Source: Rhodococcoides fascians A44A | Lineage (GTDB): Bacteria > Actinomycetota > Actinomycetes > Mycobacteriales > Mycobacteriaceae | Assembly: GCF_000760735.1 (NCBI RefSeq) | Contig: NZ_JMEX01000005.1 | Span: 624,223 to 688,222, forward strand | DNA length: 64,000 nucleotides | Direction of reading: 5' to 3' | Translations under genes and position numbers: made by a program | In this document: positions 35,510 through 45,524 of the stretch, in pieces | Layout of the letters: each line of letters begins with the position of its first letter | Numbering within the stretch: position 1 is the first letter of the stretch | Notes under the pieces: model-generated | Seen by the model: the letters and a program-made list of their open reading frames with translations, nothing else | Told to the model about the DNA's origin: nothing | Database searches by the model: none

Positions 35510-37317
35510 TAACCGGCGGGCAACTGCTCGAACATCTGGCGCGTGACCGCCACCGCGTTGTCCGAGCTACCGCCGCGTACCACCAGGGTCGCGAACGCCA
35601 GATCCCCTCGGTAGCCGACGAACCACGCGTGCGATCCACCGTCGACCTCGGCCTCACCCGTCTTCCCGTAGACCTCCCCCTGGTCGGCGATCCGCTCGGC
35701 CGTTCCGCTGGTCACCACCGAGCGCATCATGCCGCGAAGACCGTCGACCATCGCAGGTTCGATCTGCGGGTGCTCCCCCTCGATCGTGGTCTCCCGACCG
35801 ACGATGAGAGTGGGCACCGGCGTCGAGCCGTTGGCCACCGTCGCCGCCGCCAACGCCATGCCGAAGGTGGACACCACCACCTTGCCCTGGCCGAAACCGT
35901 CCTCGGTGCGCTGCACCAACTCCTCGGCCGGCGGTACCGAACCGGAGTCCGTCGGCAGTCCGACCACGTCGTACTCAGGTCCGACGCCGAATTGCGACGC
36001 CGCCACCGTCAACGCGTCCGGCGCCATCTCGCTCGCCAACTTCGCGAACGACGTGTTGCAGGAGCGCGTGAACGCCGTTCCCATGGAGACGTTTCCGAGC
36101 GAGAACTCGTTGTAGTTCGGGATGCTGCGTTCGCCGATCTCGATGCGACCGGGGCACGGAACCGTGGTCTCCGGGCCCGCGAGCCCGTTGGAGATGGCGG
36201 CACCGGCAGTGATGATCTTGAAGGTCGATCCCGGCGGGTACAGGCCGGCGGATGCAACGGGTCCGTCCCTGTCCGCTTCCTTGTTCTGGGCGACGGCGAG
36301 AACGGCACCGGTCGACGGCTGGATCACCACCATCATCGCCTGCTCGGCGCGTGCATCGACCGCGTTCTGTGCCGCGACCTGGATGTTGCGATCGAGACTG
36401 ATCGAGAACGACGGCGCGGGTTCGGGCGGCGTGTCGGTCAACACGTCGATGTCCACGCCGTTCCGGTTGACCGTCACCACACTCCACCCGGCCTTGCCGT
36501 CGACCTCGTCGATGACGGATTTCTTGACCTGGGAGACCAGGTCGGGAGCGAAGTTCCTGTCGGTGGACAGCAGATCCGATTCGTCCGACGCCGATACTCC
36601 CGACAGTCCGGCGAGTGCCGCCGCGACTGTTCGATAGTCCTCGTCTCGGAGCAGCGCAACCGGGTACGCACCGTCGACGGACGTCGCGGACTCGACGATG
36701 CTCTGCGCCGAGATGCTGGAGTCGAACGGAGCGAGAAGGCGGGCGAGGTTCGTGGCCGTCGCGACGATGTTGTCCGACTCGTCGGCGGTCACCTTGATGC
36801 GATGCACGACGCCCGGAACCAACACGTCGGTGCCGGAGCGCTCGTTCACCCGCGCACGCGGCGGTGCCGTCGACCGCAGAGCCATCGTCTGCGTTTCGCC
36901 CAGGCCTGGATGAATGTCGGTGGAAGTCCACCGCACACCCCACTGCCCGTCGGTGCGTCCCATACGGAGTTCACCGTCGTACGTCCACACCCGTTCCTTC
37001 GGCAGTTGCCACTCGTAGGTGTAACCGACGGTGGCCGTGTCCCCGTCGACGCGAACCGAAGTGGTTGTGGCATGCAAAGATTCAGCTTGCAGGTTGTTCC
37101 ATGCATCCGACAGCGCGGCGGACGCGACGTCCGGACGGTCGGTGTCCGCGGCCGCGGCGTCGATGTCCTGGGAAGAGAACGCATCGAGGAATGCCTGCGC
37201 CGCAGGCTCGGGTCCCGCCGGGCTCGGCGTGCACGCCACTGCAGATCCCGTCACCACGACACACGCAGCCGCGACCACGAGGCAACGACGAAGACCCGAG
37301 AATTCCATTGCGCCCAT
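35506..37317 (-). CDS. Penicillin-binding lipoprotein (MecA-N/NTF2-like plus transpeptidase)
   Basis: 603 aa. The signal peptide ends in GSAVACTPSPAG, a lipobox, placing it on the outer face of the membrane. An NTF2/MecA-N-like domain follows (residues 35-150), then a dimerisation region and a transpeptidase domain with SxxK in PPGSTFKIITAG, SxN in TRSCNTSFAK and KTG in YGKTGEAEVDGG. It resembles Rv2864c and class B PBPs with low beta-lactam affinity. ATG 37317 is used; ATG 37308 is equally possible. The KTG motif and all catalytic residues are intact. Confidence 0.9.
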   Translation of the reverse strand: MGAMEFSGLRRCLVVAAACVVVTGSAVACTPSPAGPEPAAQAFLDAFSSQDIDAAAADTDRPDVASAALSDAWNNLQAESLHATTTSVRVDGDTATVGYTYEWQLPKERVWTYDGELRMGRTDGQWGVRWTSTDIHPGLGETQTMALRSTAPPRARVNERSGTDVLVPGVVHRIKVTADESDNIVATATNLARLLAPFDSSISAQSIVESATSVDGAYPVALLRDEDYRTVAAALAGLSGVSASDESDLLSTDRNFAPDLVSQVKKSVIDEVDGKAGWSVVTVNRNGVDIDVLTDTPPEPAPSFSISLDRNIQVAAQNAVDARAEQAMMVVIQPSTGAVLAVAQNKEADRDGPVASAGLYPPGSTFKIITAGAAISNGLAGPETTVPCPGRIEIGERSIPNYNEFSLGNVSMGTAFTRSCNTSFAKLASEMAPDALTVAASQFGVGPEYDVVGLPTDSGSVPPAEELVQRTEDGFGQGKVVVSTFGMALAAATVANGSTPVPTLIVGRETTIEGEHPQIEPAMVDGLRGMMRSVVTSGTAERIADQGEVYGKTGEAEVDGGSHAWFVGYRGDLAFATLVVRGGSSDNAVAVTRQMFEQLPAGY

Positions 37318-37358
37318 CGTAGTTCGGCGACGCCCGGGTTCCCGGCAACGAATCGCTG

Positions 37359-38195
37359 TCAGTCGAGAAGGACCGTCGTGAACGTCGCAACCTGAGTGAG
37401 GCCGATCCGCGCGTACGCACGACGGGCGGGGAAGTTGAAACTGTTGACGTAGAGGCTGGCCACGCGCCCGCTCCGCACCACCGCGTCGACGACGGTTGCC
37501 GTTCCCGCCGACCCGAGACCGCGGCCTCGGTAGAGAGGATGCACCCATACGCCTTGGATCTGGCCCACGGTGGCCGAGCGTGAACCGATCTCGGCCTTGT
37601 ACACGACCTGGCCGTCCTCGAAACGCGCCCATGCCCGGCCCGCGGCGATGAGACTTGCGATCCGACGACGGTAGCCACGGCCGCCGTCGTTGGCACGTGG
37701 ATCCACACCGACTTCCTCGATGAACATCGCCACAGCGGCCGTCAGGTAGACGTCGAGTTCGTCGGCGCGCACCAACCGGACTTCGGGGTCCGGTGGAAAC
37801 TCCGAGAGTTGTGACGTGGCGAGGAGCGGTTGCTCGCTCCGCAACTCACGCGGCGCTCCCCAGTCGGCTTCCAGCATTTCCCACAGCGGAAGCGTCAACT
37901 CGGCGCGCCCGACGAGCGAGGAACACATACGTGGGCCTCGGCAGGCGCGGTCCGCGAACGACCGCAGATCGTCGACGTCGCCGAGCAGTGGAACCAGGTT
38001 GGCACCGTAGAAGCACAGAGACTCCTGCGGTCCGCCTCGACTCCACATCTCGCCGTGGAACGACCGGGGGTCGAGCCCGGATTCCTGCACACGCGCCGCG
38101 ATCATGCACGTGGCAATGGGATCGGCGTCGAGCACACGGAGAACACTGGCAGTGTCCTTGTTGCTCAGTGGCTTCGCGCCGAGGAGCTTGAGCAC
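37359..38195 (-). CDS. GNAT acetyltransferase with DUF4081 domain
   Basis: 278 aa. The N-terminal DUF4081 part (VLRVLDADPIATCMIAARVQ; CFYGANLVPLLGDVDDLRSF) precedes a GNAT fold (QIQGVWVHPLYRGRGLGSAG for acetyl-CoA, and SLYVNSFNFPARRAYARIGL). This two-domain form matches Rv2867c beside gcpE. The substrate is unknown. Both neighbours (PBP and ispG) are on the same strand. Confidence 0.86.
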   Translation of the reverse strand: MLKLLGAKPLSNKDTASVLRVLDADPIATCMIAARVQESGLDPRSFHGEMWSRGGPQESLCFYGANLVPLLGDVDDLRSFADRACRGPRMCSSLVGRAELTLPLWEMLEADWGAPRELRSEQPLLATSQLSEFPPDPEVRLVRADELDVYLTAAVAMFIEEVGVDPRANDGGRGYRRRIASLIAAGRAWARFEDGQVVYKAEIGSRSATVGQIQGVWVHPLYRGRGLGSAGTATVVDAVVRSGRVASLYVNSFNFPARRAYARIGLTQVATFTTVLLD

Positions 38196-38305
38196 CGTCC
38201 GTCACCTCCCGAGCTACGCGCGTCCACCGTCATGGACATAGATTGCCAGATCGACGCATGCATCGGGGACTTTACGGGTGGGACATTCGGCCCCACTTCG
38301 AGTGG

Positions 38306-39469
38306 TTACCCGACGGTGACGACCGGCGCTCCCGAGTCGGCGCCCTCACCCTCGTCGAACTCCTCGGCGATGCGCATCGCTTCCTCGATGAGCGTCTCCA
38401 CGATCTGGGCCTCGGGCACGGTCTTGATCACCTTGCCCTTGACGAAGATCTGGCCCTTGCCGTTTCCGGACGCCACACCGAGATCCGCGTCGCGCGCTTC
38501 ACCCGGACCGTTGACGACGCATCCCATCACGGCGACGCGCAGCGGGATCTCCATACCTTCGAGACCCGCGGTGACCTCGTCGGCGAGCGTGTAGACGTCG
38601 ACCTGCGCGCGACCGCAGGACGGGCACGACACGATCTCGAGCTTGCGTGGCCGCAGATTGAGCGACTGCAGGATCTGGTTTCCGACCTTGATTTCCTCGG
38701 CGGGCGGCGCGGACAGCGACACTCGGATGGTGTCGCCGATGCCGCGCGACAGGAGCGACCCGAACGCCACGGCTGACTTGATGGTGCCCTGGAACGCCGG
38801 CCCCGCCTCGGTCACACCGAGGTGAAGCGGGTAATCGCACTGCGCCGCCAACTGCTCGTACGCCGCGACCATCACGACCGGGTCGTTGTGCTTGACCGAG
38901 ATCTTGATGTCACCGAAGCCGTGCTCCTCGAACAGGCCTGCTTCCCACAATGCGGACTCTACGAGCGCTTCCGGGGTTGCCTTGCCGTACTTGTCCATCA
39001 TCCGCTTGTCGAGCGATCCGGCATTGACGCCGATACGGATGGGGATGCCTGCATCGCCCGCGGCTTTCGCGACCTCTTTGACTCGGCCGTCGAATTCCTT
39101 GATGTTGCCGGGGTTCACGCGGACCGCCGCGCAGCCGGCGTCGATCGCGGCGAAGATGTACTTGGGCTGGAAATGGATGTCCGCGATGACGGGGATCTGG
39201 CTCTTCTTCGCGATGATGGACAGCGCATCCGCGTCGTCCTGTGTGGGGCATGCCACACGCACGATGTCGCATCCGGACGCCGTCAGCTCGGCGATCTGCT
39301 GCAGGGTCGCGTTGATGTCGTGAGTCTTGGTGGTGGTCATCGACTGCACCGAGATGGGGTGGTCGCTGCCGACACCGACGGTGCCGACCTGCAGTTGACG
39401 AGTCTTACGGCGAGGTGCGAGTACGGGAACCGGCGGTGCCGGCATTCCCAATCCGACTGACACAGTCAC
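38306..39469 (-). CDS. ispG: 4-hydroxy-3-methylbut-2-enyl diphosphate synthase (GcpE)
   Basis: Iron-sulfur enzyme of the MEP isoprenoid pathway converting MEcPP to HMBPP. The 387-aa protein contains [20 protein letters not shown], the TIM-barrel body, and the C-terminal cluster cysteines in [10 protein letters not shown] and [16 protein letters not shown]. Start is GTG 39469. With rip1 and dxr it forms ispG-rip1-dxr on the minus strand, as in mycobacteria (Rv2868c-2870c). Confidence 0.96.
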   Translation of the reverse strand: MTVSVGLGMPAPPVPVLAPRRKTRQLQVGTVGVGSDHPISVQSMTTTKTHDINATLQQIAELTASGCDIVRVACPTQDDADALSIIAKKSQIPVIADIHFQPKYIFAAIDAGCAAVRVNPGNIKEFDGRVKEVAKAAGDAGIPIRIGVNAGSLDKRMMDKYGKATPEALVESALWEAGLFEEHGFGDIKISVKHNDPVVMVAAYEQLAAQCDYPLHLGVTEAGPAFQGTIKSAVAFGSLLSRGIGDTIRVSLSAPPAEEIKVGNQILQSLNLRPRKLEIVSCPSCGRAQVDVYTLADEVTAGLEGMEIPLRVAVMGCVVNGPGEARDADLGVASGNGKGQIFVKGKVIKTVPEAQIVETLIEEAMRIAEEFDEGEGADSGAPVVTVG

Positions 39470-39509
39470 TTCGTTGCCTTCTTCCGGTGAGCTTCACCCA
39501 TGAGTCTAC

Positions 39510-40724
39510 TTAGAACAACTGGATCGGGTTCACGATGTCCGCTGTGAGCGTCAGCAACATGTACGCGCCGCCGATCACGATCACCACGTAGGTGACGGGC
39601 ATCAACTTCATGTAGTCGACCGGTCCGCCGTTCGGCAGCCCGCGTCTGTTGCGGAAGAAGTTGCGGATTCGCTCGTAGATCGTCACCGCCATGTGCCCGC
39701 CGTCGAGTGGGAGCAACGGCAGCAGATTGAAGATGCCGAGGAAGAAGTTCAAACTCGCGAGCAGCAGCACGAACACCGGCCACATGGACCGCTCCACCAA
39801 CTGTCCACCGATCACCGACGCACCGACCACGCTGATCGGAGTCTCGGCGTCACGCTCACCGCCGGTGATGGATGTCCACAGATCCGCTACCTTGCTCGGC
39901 ATCTGCACCAGTCGATGCGCGGTCTCGACGAACATGTCGCCAGTGAACGCGAACGACGCGGGAATCGCGGCGAGGGCGTTGTACTGGGTCGGCAGGAACC
40001 GTTCCATCGACACTCCGACCGCGCCGACCGTCGCCGACCGTCGGCCGGTTTCCGTACCGTCGGACACCCAGCGCTGCACCTGCTGGACCTGGACGGGGAA
40101 CGTCAACTCGGCGCCGTCACGTTCGACGACGAAGGTCGCGGTGCCGGACAGAGGCTGGGTCGCCGCGACGACGTCCGTGAACTCGGGTGTCTCGGTGCCG
40201 TTCACCGACACGATGACATCGCCCTGCCGAATGCCTGCCTGGAACGCCGGGCTAGGTCCGCTGCACTCCGGGAAGGTCAGATCGTCGTTCTGCGTCGGCG
40301 GAACGCACTGCATCTCCCCGACCATCGCGCCGGCCGGCGGGTTCAGATTCGGTAGTCCCCACCCGACGGCCAAGGTGAAGATCAGCACGAAGCCCAGAAC
40401 GAAGTTCATCCCGATGCCGCCCATCATGACGACGAGCCTCTTCCAGGTCTTCTGGCGGTACATGGCACGGTCGATCTCGTCGGGAGCGAGTTCGTCGATC
40501 GCGGTCATGCCGGCGATGTCGCAGAACCCGCCCGCCGGAATGGCTTTCAGGCCGTACTCGGTCTCACCTCGACGGAAGGAGAAAACCTTGGGACCGAAAC
40601 CGATGAAGAAGCGGCGCACCTTCATTCCCGTCGCGCGGGCGGTCCACATGTGCCCCGCCTCGTGCAGCGCGATCGACACCGTGATTCCGAGGGCGAACAG
40701 GATCACCCCGAATACGAACACCAT
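39510..40724 (-). CDS. rip1: Site-2 intramembrane metalloprotease (RseP/Rip1)
   Basis: 404 aa, cuts membrane-anchored anti-sigma factors. The zinc motif HEAGH (21-25) lies in the first helix, a PDZ domain occupies roughly 135-265 (FQAGIRQGDVIVSVNGTETP), and the LDGGH motif (about 340) supplies the third ligand. ATG 40724 begins 5 bases after the dxr stop; upstream in-frame codons lie inside dxr. Rip1 in mycobacteria controls lipid composition and virulence. Confidence 0.93.
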   Translation of the reverse strand: MVFVFGVILFALGITVSIALHEAGHMWTARATGMKVRRFFIGFGPKVFSFRRGETEYGLKAIPAGGFCDIAGMTAIDELAPDEIDRAMYRQKTWKRLVVMMGGIGMNFVLGFVLIFTLAVGWGLPNLNPPAGAMVGEMQCVPPTQNDDLTFPECSGPSPAFQAGIRQGDVIVSVNGTETPEFTDVVAATQPLSGTATFVVERDGAELTFPVQVQQVQRWVSDGTETGRRSATVGAVGVSMERFLPTQYNALAAIPASFAFTGDMFVETAHRLVQMPSKVADLWTSITGGERDAETPISVVGASVIGGQLVERSMWPVFVLLLASLNFFLGIFNLLPLLPLDGGHMAVTIYERIRNFFRNRRGLPNGGPVDYMKLMPVTYVVIVIGGAYMLLTLTADIVNPIQLF

Positions 40725-40729
40725 CCGGC

Positions 40730-41917
40730 TCAGTCCTTCTGGTTCAGGAGTTCGCGGGCGTGGGCGCGGGCCCACGAATCTGCAGCGAGGACGTCACCGA
40801 CGCTGGTGGGTTCGGAGGTCCACTGCCCGGTGCCTGCGTCGAGTACCTGTCCGACCGTCTCCACGATCTGCGGGAAATCGATCCGTCCCGCCAGGAATGC
40901 TTCGGCAGCAACTTCATTGGACGCGTTGTAGACCGCCGTCATGCACCCACCGAGCACCCCGGCTTCGCGGGCGAGTTGAACCGCGGGAAACACCCGGTCG
41001 TCGAGTGGCTCGAAATCCCACGTGAACGACGTGGTGAAATCGATCGCTCGAGCCGCGTCCCGCACGCGGTCGGGCCATCCGAGGGCGAGCGCGATGGGCA
41101 GGCGCATGTCCGGCGGGCTGGCCTGAGCGATCGTCGACCCGTCGAAGAACGTGACCATCGAATGGACGATGGACTGCCGGTGAACCGTCACGTCGATGCG
41201 GTCGTACGGAATGTCGAACAACAGATGGGTCTCGATGAGTTCGAGCCCCTTGTTGACCAGCGTTGCCGAGTTGAGGGTGTTCATCGGCCCCATCGACCAC
41301 GTCGGGTGTGCAGCGGCTTGCTCCGGCGTCACCGATTTCAGTTCCACCTCGGACCATCCCCGGAACGGGCCACCCGAGGCGGTGAGGATCAGGCGATCCA
41401 CTTCCGCCGCGCGGCCTCCGCGCAGACATTGAGCCAGCGCGGAATGCTCGGAGTCGACGGGCACGATCTGGCCGGGAGCGGCCGCGGACGTCACCAGCGA
41501 GCCGCCCGCCACCAGTGATTCCTTGTTGGCGAGGGCGAGCGTTGCACCCGACTTCAGAGCGGCCAGGGTCGGTTCGAGGCCGCGCGACCCCACCAGCGCG
41601 TTCAGCACGATGTCTGCCTGCACCGATTCCACGAGGTCTGTCACAGCTCGGTCGCCCGTGAGAATGTCCGGCAGGTTCAGCTCGGCGCCGGCCGTGGGGT
41701 TCGCCACCGCGACGGAGTCGACGCCCGTGGCGTCGATCTGCCGACGCAGCACGTCGATGTTTCCGCCCCCGGCCGCAAGCCCCACCACCTCGAACTTGTC
41801 GGGGTTGGCCGCGATGACGTCGAGCGCCTGGGTCCCGATCGATCCGGTACTACCCAGCAACAGCACCCTCTTGGGTCTGCCCGACGGTGAATCTTCGACT
41901 CGCAGTGGCTCTGGCAC
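40730..41917 (-). CDS. dxr: 1-deoxy-D-xylulose 5-phosphate reductoisomerase
   Basis: Second MEP-pathway enzyme, fosmidomycin target. The 395-aa protein has the NADPH site [20 protein letters not shown] (18-37), [12 protein letters not shown], the metal/substrate region [12 protein letters not shown], the flexible-loop region SGGPFRGWS and [20 protein letters not shown]. It leads the dxr-rip1-ispG operon; the start is GTG 41917. Confidence 0.96.
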   Translation of the reverse strand: MPEPLRVEDSPSGRPKRVLLLGSTGSIGTQALDVIAANPDKFEVVGLAAGGGNIDVLRRQIDATGVDSVAVANPTAGAELNLPDILTGDRAVTDLVESVQADIVLNALVGSRGLEPTLAALKSGATLALANKESLVAGGSLVTSAAAPGQIVPVDSEHSALAQCLRGGRAAEVDRLILTASGGPFRGWSEVELKSVTPEQAAAHPTWSMGPMNTLNSATLVNKGLELIETHLLFDIPYDRIDVTVHRQSIVHSMVTFFDGSTIAQASPPDMRLPIALALGWPDRVRDAARAIDFTTSFTWDFEPLDDRVFPAVQLAREAGVLGGCMTAVYNASNEVAAEAFLAGRIDFPQIVETVGQVLDAGTGQWTSEPTSVGDVLAADSWARAHARELLNQKD

Positions 41918-41981
41918 TCGTCCATTGTTCCTGATCGTGTCTGAGAGTTCGCTATGCGTGTGCCGTCCCTAAGCTGACACC

Positions 41982-42884
41982 GTGCCGTTGCCGACCCTTG
42001 TGACCGATCTGATCAGCTACGAACTGCTGTTGTCCGTGGCAGAACTCGGCAGCATCGGACGCGCCGGGGAGGCCCATGGAATGTCTCAACCGGCCGCCAG
42101 CTCGCGGCTGGCAGCTCTGGAGCGACGAGTGGGCGTGCCACTCCTCGAACGGACGCCCCGCGGCGCCACCCTCACCGCGACCGGAGAACTGGTGGCGAGC
42201 TGGGCCGAGCGCGTCGTCGTCGAAGCCGCGCGCCTCGCGACGTCCATCGAATCACTTCGGACCGACCGGAACAGCCACGTGAGAGTCGCGGCCAGCCTCA
42301 CGATCGCCGAGTACCTCGTCCCCCGATGGCTGATCACGCTGCGCGCTCAGGAGCCGTCGGTCACGCCGTCGCTGTCGTCGGGCAATTCCGCCGATGTCTC
42401 CGCCGCCGTTCTCGCCGGCCGCGCGGACATCGGTTTCGTCGAGAGCCCCGACGTGCCCAACGGACTCGAGCACTGCGACATCGCGCACGACGAGCTGGTC
42501 GTGGTCGTCGCCCCGGGCCACGAGTGGGTGGGCCGCTCGATCACCGCACGAGAACTGGCGTCGACGCCGTTGGTCACCAGAGAACCCGGCTCGGGCACCC
42601 GCCGCGCCCTCGAACGAGCGCTCGAGAGCACCGACTCGGCCCCGCCGTTGCTCGAAGTGTCGTCCACCACGGCGATCAAGGCCGCGGTCGGGGGCGGAAT
42701 GGCGCCCGCAGTGCTCAGTTCACTCGCCGTGTCCGCCGAGCTGGCGGCAGGCACGCTGGTCCGCGTCCGCACGGACGGGCTGGATCTGCGCCGCTCCCTC
42801 CGTGCCGTGTGGCCCACGGGAACCCGCCCGAACGAGCCGTCGTCGACGTTGGTGACCATCGCCATAGCGGCCACCGAGTCATAA
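41982..42884 (+). CDS. LysR family transcriptional regulator
   Basis: 300 aa. The N-terminal helix-turn-helix (LLSVAELGSIGRAGEAHGMS; QPAASSRLAALERRVGVPLL) is followed by a periplasmic-binding-like effector domain (PRWLITLRAQEPSVTPSLSS; GRADIGFVESPDVPNGLEHC). It starts at GTG 41982 and lies 60 bp upstream of a co-directional TDT transporter gene, its likely target. Effector unknown. Confidence 0.9.
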   Translation: MPLPTLVTDLISYELLLSVAELGSIGRAGEAHGMSQPAASSRLAALERRVGVPLLERTPRGATLTATGELVASWAERVVVEAARLATSIESLRTDRNSHVRVAASLTIAEYLVPRWLITLRAQEPSVTPSLSSGNSADVSAAVLAGRADIGFVESPDVPNGLEHCDIAHDELVVVVAPGHEWVGRSITARELASTPLVTREPGSGTRRALERALESTDSAPPLLEVSSTTAIKAAVGGGMAPAVLSSLAVSAELAAGTLVRVRTDGLDLRRSLRAVWPTGTRPNEPSSTLVTIAIAATES

Positions 42885-42944
42885 GCCGAGGTTTGGACGC
42901 GATAGGCAATCGACGTCTACCGTCGCCGCCCACGGCCGGGCACC

Positions 42945-44174
42945 GTGAGTGTCATGACCACGATGCTCCTCGCGAACGTACCCGCCACCCGACGAGGTTC
43001 CGGCGCCCCCACCGCGATATTCCGAGACGTCACCCCGAATCTGTTCACCACGGTGATGGGGACGGGCATCGTCGCCACCGCGGCGGCGACGCTCCCCGTC
43101 CAGTTCGTCGGGCTGCGGGTGTTCGCGACGATCGTGTGGGCCTCGGCTGCGTTCGTCATGATCGCGCTGACGGTCGCGCTGGCCGTCCACTGGACCGTGC
43201 ACCGCGTGCACGCCCTGGCTCACGCGGCGAATCCGGTGACGGTGCAGTTCTACGGCGCTCCCCCGATGGCTCTGCTCACTGTCGGTGCGGGCGCGGAACT
43301 TCTCGGCGGCGACATTCTGGGCAACGCGACGGCGATGGCCGTCTTCGCGACGTTGTGGACGGCCGGGACCGTGCTCGGGGTCCTCGCCAGCGTGACTGTT
43401 CCGTACCTCATGATCACCACGCACGACCACACCGACGTGGCTGCTCTACCAGCGTGGTTGATCCCCGTCGTTCCTCCGATGGTGTCCGCGTCCACCGGCG
43501 CGTTACTACTCCCGCACGTCGCACCCGGCCAGGGGCGGTCGGCCATGCTCGTCGGGTGTTACGCGCTGTTCGGGCTTTCGCTCGTCGTCGGCATGCTGAC
43601 CGTGGCCCTGGTGTACGGGCGTCTGCTCCACCGCGGTGCACCCGCTGCTCAGGCCGCCCCCACGATATGGATCACCCTCGGGATCGTGGGCCAATCCGTC
43701 ACGGCGGCAGTGCTTCTCGGCAACGACGCAGCGCTGGTGTTCACGGGCGACGACGCGACGATCGCCACAGGTCTACGGGTGTTCGGGATTGTCCACGGGC
43801 TGGTGATGGGCGGCTTCGGAGTGTTCGTGTTCGCCCTCGCCGCGGCCGTGACAATGCGCTCCCTGCGTCGTGAACCAAGCTTCTCCATGAGCTGGTGGTC
43901 GTTCACGTTCCCGATCGGAACGTGCGTCACCGGCGCGACCGCGCTCGGCGGCGCTCTCGGCTCCGCAGCTGTCGACGCCGTGGCCGTCGTCCTCTACGTG
44001 GTGCTGGTCTCTGCCTGGGCGGTGGTCGTCGCCCGCACCGTCTGTTCCCTCACGTCCACCCGTGCGCCGCGGGAGGGTGCTCGGCGATCCAGTGCCGGGC
44101 GATGTCGACACGTCGAGCGATCCACACCTTCTCGTGCGACTGGACGTGGTCGAGGAAACGCTCCAGCGCCCTGA
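42945..44174 (+). CDS. TDT/SLAC1-family membrane transporter (TehA-like)
   Basis: 409 aa with ten hydrophobic helices, e.g. NLFTTVMGTGIVATAAATLP, FYGAPPMALLTVGAGAELLG, WLIPVVPPMVSASTGALLLP and MSWWSFTFPIGTCVTGATAL. These match the tellurite-resistance/dicarboxylate transporter family (malate, tellurite or sulfite). Start GTG 42945 or ATG 42954. The last 40 or so residues are Arg/Ser-rich, unlike the family, and are encoded antisense to the deacetylase gene, suggesting a lost stop codon. Probably under the upstream LysR. Confidence 0.82.
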   Translation: MSVMTTMLLANVPATRRGSGAPTAIFRDVTPNLFTTVMGTGIVATAAATLPVQFVGLRVFATIVWASAAFVMIALTVALAVHWTVHRVHALAHAANPVTVQFYGAPPMALLTVGAGAELLGGDILGNATAMAVFATLWTAGTVLGVLASVTVPYLMITTHDHTDVAALPAWLIPVVPPMVSASTGALLLPHVAPGQGRSAMLVGCYALFGLSLVVGMLTVALVYGRLLHRGAPAAQAAPTIWITLGIVGQSVTAAVLLGNDAALVFTGDDATIATGLRVFGIVHGLVMGGFGVFVFALAAAVTMRSLRREPSFSMSWWSFTFPIGTCVTGATALGGALGSAAVDAVAVVLYVVLVSAWAVVVARTVCSLTSTRAPREGARRSSAGRCRHVERSTPSRATGRGRGNAPAP

Positions 44175-45009
44175 TGCGGGCCGGACGTCCGACGAGTCGG
44201 CAGTGCAACCCCACCGACAGCATCTTCGGTGAACCGGCTTCACCCTCGGCATACAGAACGTCGAACGCATCGCGGAGGTGCGCGAAGAACTCCTCCCCCG
44301 TCGAGAATCCACCGGGCGACGAGAAACGCATGTCGTTGGTGTCGAGCGTGTACGGGACGACGAGGTGGTCCACGGTGTCCGACCCGCGATCCACCCGGGC
44401 CCAATACGGCAGGTCGTCGGCGTAGGAATCCGAGTCGTACAGAAATCCTCCGTGCTCGACGACGAGCGACCGGGTGTTGGGTGAGTCGCGGCCGGTGTAC
44501 CACCCGAGCGGAGCCGATCCCGTCAGCTCGGTCAAGATCTCCATGGCTTCGGCCATGTGTTCACGCTCGACGTGCTCGTCGATCAGTTGATAACCGATCC
44601 AGCGCAATCCGTGACTCGCGATTTCGTGCCCTTGTTCGACGAAGGCGGCCACCGCGTCCGGATTGCGCTGCATCGCACGGGCGACGGCGAACACGGTCAA
44701 CGGCAGTCCGCGACGCTCGAACACACGAAGCACTCGCCATACGCCGGCACGAGATCCGTACTCGTACAACGACTCCATACTCATGTGCCGGTTGGGAAAC
44801 GCCTGAGCTCCGATCATCTCGGACAGAAAGGTCTCCGATGCCGTATCACCGTCCAGAACGTTGTTCTCGGACCCTTCTTCGTAGTTGAGCACGAACTGAA
44901 CGGCGATCCGTGCCCCACCCGGCCACCGCGGATCAGGAGGATGCGCGCCGTAACCGACCATGTCGCGCGGGTAGGGCACACGGGAGTGGGACAGTCGTTC
45001 CGAAGTCAC
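44050..45009 (-). CDS. PuuE-type polysaccharide deacetylase family protein (putative allantoinase)
   Basis: 319 aa. The start of the conserved region, YPRDMVGYGAHPPDPRWPGG, then RIAVQFVLNYEEGSENNVLD, matches PuuE allantoinases of the NodB fold. Also seen are GHEIASHGLRWIGYQ and GWYTGRDSPNTRSLV. GTG 45009 is chosen so the N-terminus fits the family; the frame continues further upstream without family similarity. No other purine-degradation gene is here, so the substrate is uncertain. Its 3' 125 bp overlap the TDT gene antisense. Confidence 0.82.
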   Translation of the reverse strand: MTSERLSHSRVPYPRDMVGYGAHPPDPRWPGGARIAVQFVLNYEEGSENNVLDGDTASETFLSEMIGAQAFPNRHMSMESLYEYGSRAGVWRVLRVFERRGLPLTVFAVARAMQRNPDAVAAFVEQGHEIASHGLRWIGYQLIDEHVEREHMAEAMEILTELTGSAPLGWYTGRDSPNTRSLVVEHGGFLYDSDSYADDLPYWARVDRGSDTVDHLVVPYTLDTNDMRFSSPGGFSTGEEFFAHLRDAFDVLYAEGEAGSPKMLSVGLHCRLVGRPARIRALERFLDHVQSHEKVWIARRVDIARHWIAEHPPAAHGWT

Positions 45010-45149
45010 GAAAGTCGAGTCTTCCAGCAATCGCGCCGCCGCGCCGAGGATACGGACCCTGGTGGCTACGACGGACGGTCGTATGCAAATATTGACGAAG
45101 ACGAGCGCGCCTGCCGACGGCGTGAGACATGACCCGAGAGGATCGACCG

Positions 45150-45419
45150 GTGGCACAAACCGAGCTGAACCCCGCTTCGTACGACCCGGTCGAGTACACC
45201 CACGAGGACATCGCCGAGGTCCCATCCGCCGAGTGGGGATGGAGCGGTGAGTCCGGCAAAGCCATGCGCATCGCGGCGATCGTCGTTGCGGCCATGCTGC
45301 TGTTCATGATTCACGGCAACCACACGGGCCTGGTCGAGGACCTGTGGCTCATCGGCTTCGCGATCGCGCTGGTCGGCATCGTGGTGCGCGACGTGATCGT
45401 GCGCCGCAAGCCTCGCTGA
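45150..45419 (+). CDS. DUF2631 membrane protein
   Basis: 89 aa from GTG 45150, chosen because GAGAGG lies about 8 bases upstream; ATG 45129 would add seven residues. The N-terminal NPASYDPVEYTHEDIAEVPS and AEWGWSG motif precede two transmembrane segments (AAIVVAAMLLFMIHG; LWLIGFAIALVGIVVRDVIV). This matches Rv2876 and its actinobacterial relatives; function unknown. A strong terminator hairpin follows at 45465-45503. Confidence 0.85.
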   Translation: MAQTELNPASYDPVEYTHEDIAEVPSAEWGWSGESGKAMRIAAIVVAAMLLFMIHGNHTGLVEDLWLIGFAIALVGIVVRDVIVRRKPR

Positions 45420-45428
45420 CGAACTTCC

Positions 45429-45456
45429 CAGGTCTTCCTTCGTCGCAGGTCTTCCT
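45429..45456. repeat. Short direct repeat downstream of the DUF2631 gene
   Basis: CAGGTCTTCCT occurs at 45429-45439 and 45446-45456 (17-bp period), just before the terminator hairpin. Confidence 0.7.
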
Positions 45457-45464
45457 ACTTACGT

Positions 45465-45503
45465 CGAATGCCCGGTACGACTCGAAGTCGTACCGGGCAT
45501 TCG
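45465..45503. terminator. Strong bidirectional intrinsic terminator
   Basis: CGAATGCCCGGTACGACT pairs perfectly with AGTCGTACCGGGCATTCG, an 18-bp stem with a CGA loop. On the plus strand CGTTTT follows. It separates the convergent DUF2631 gene and rlmN and can serve both. Confidence 0.9.
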
Positions 45504-45524
45504 CGTTTTCGGGAAGCAGCGCGC

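Noticed and set aside
34777..37395. 872-codon plus-strand frame covering the LuxR gene and the opposite strand of the PBP gene
   Set aside because: Arg/His-rich, no domain signatures; the LuxR and PBP frames are both clear.
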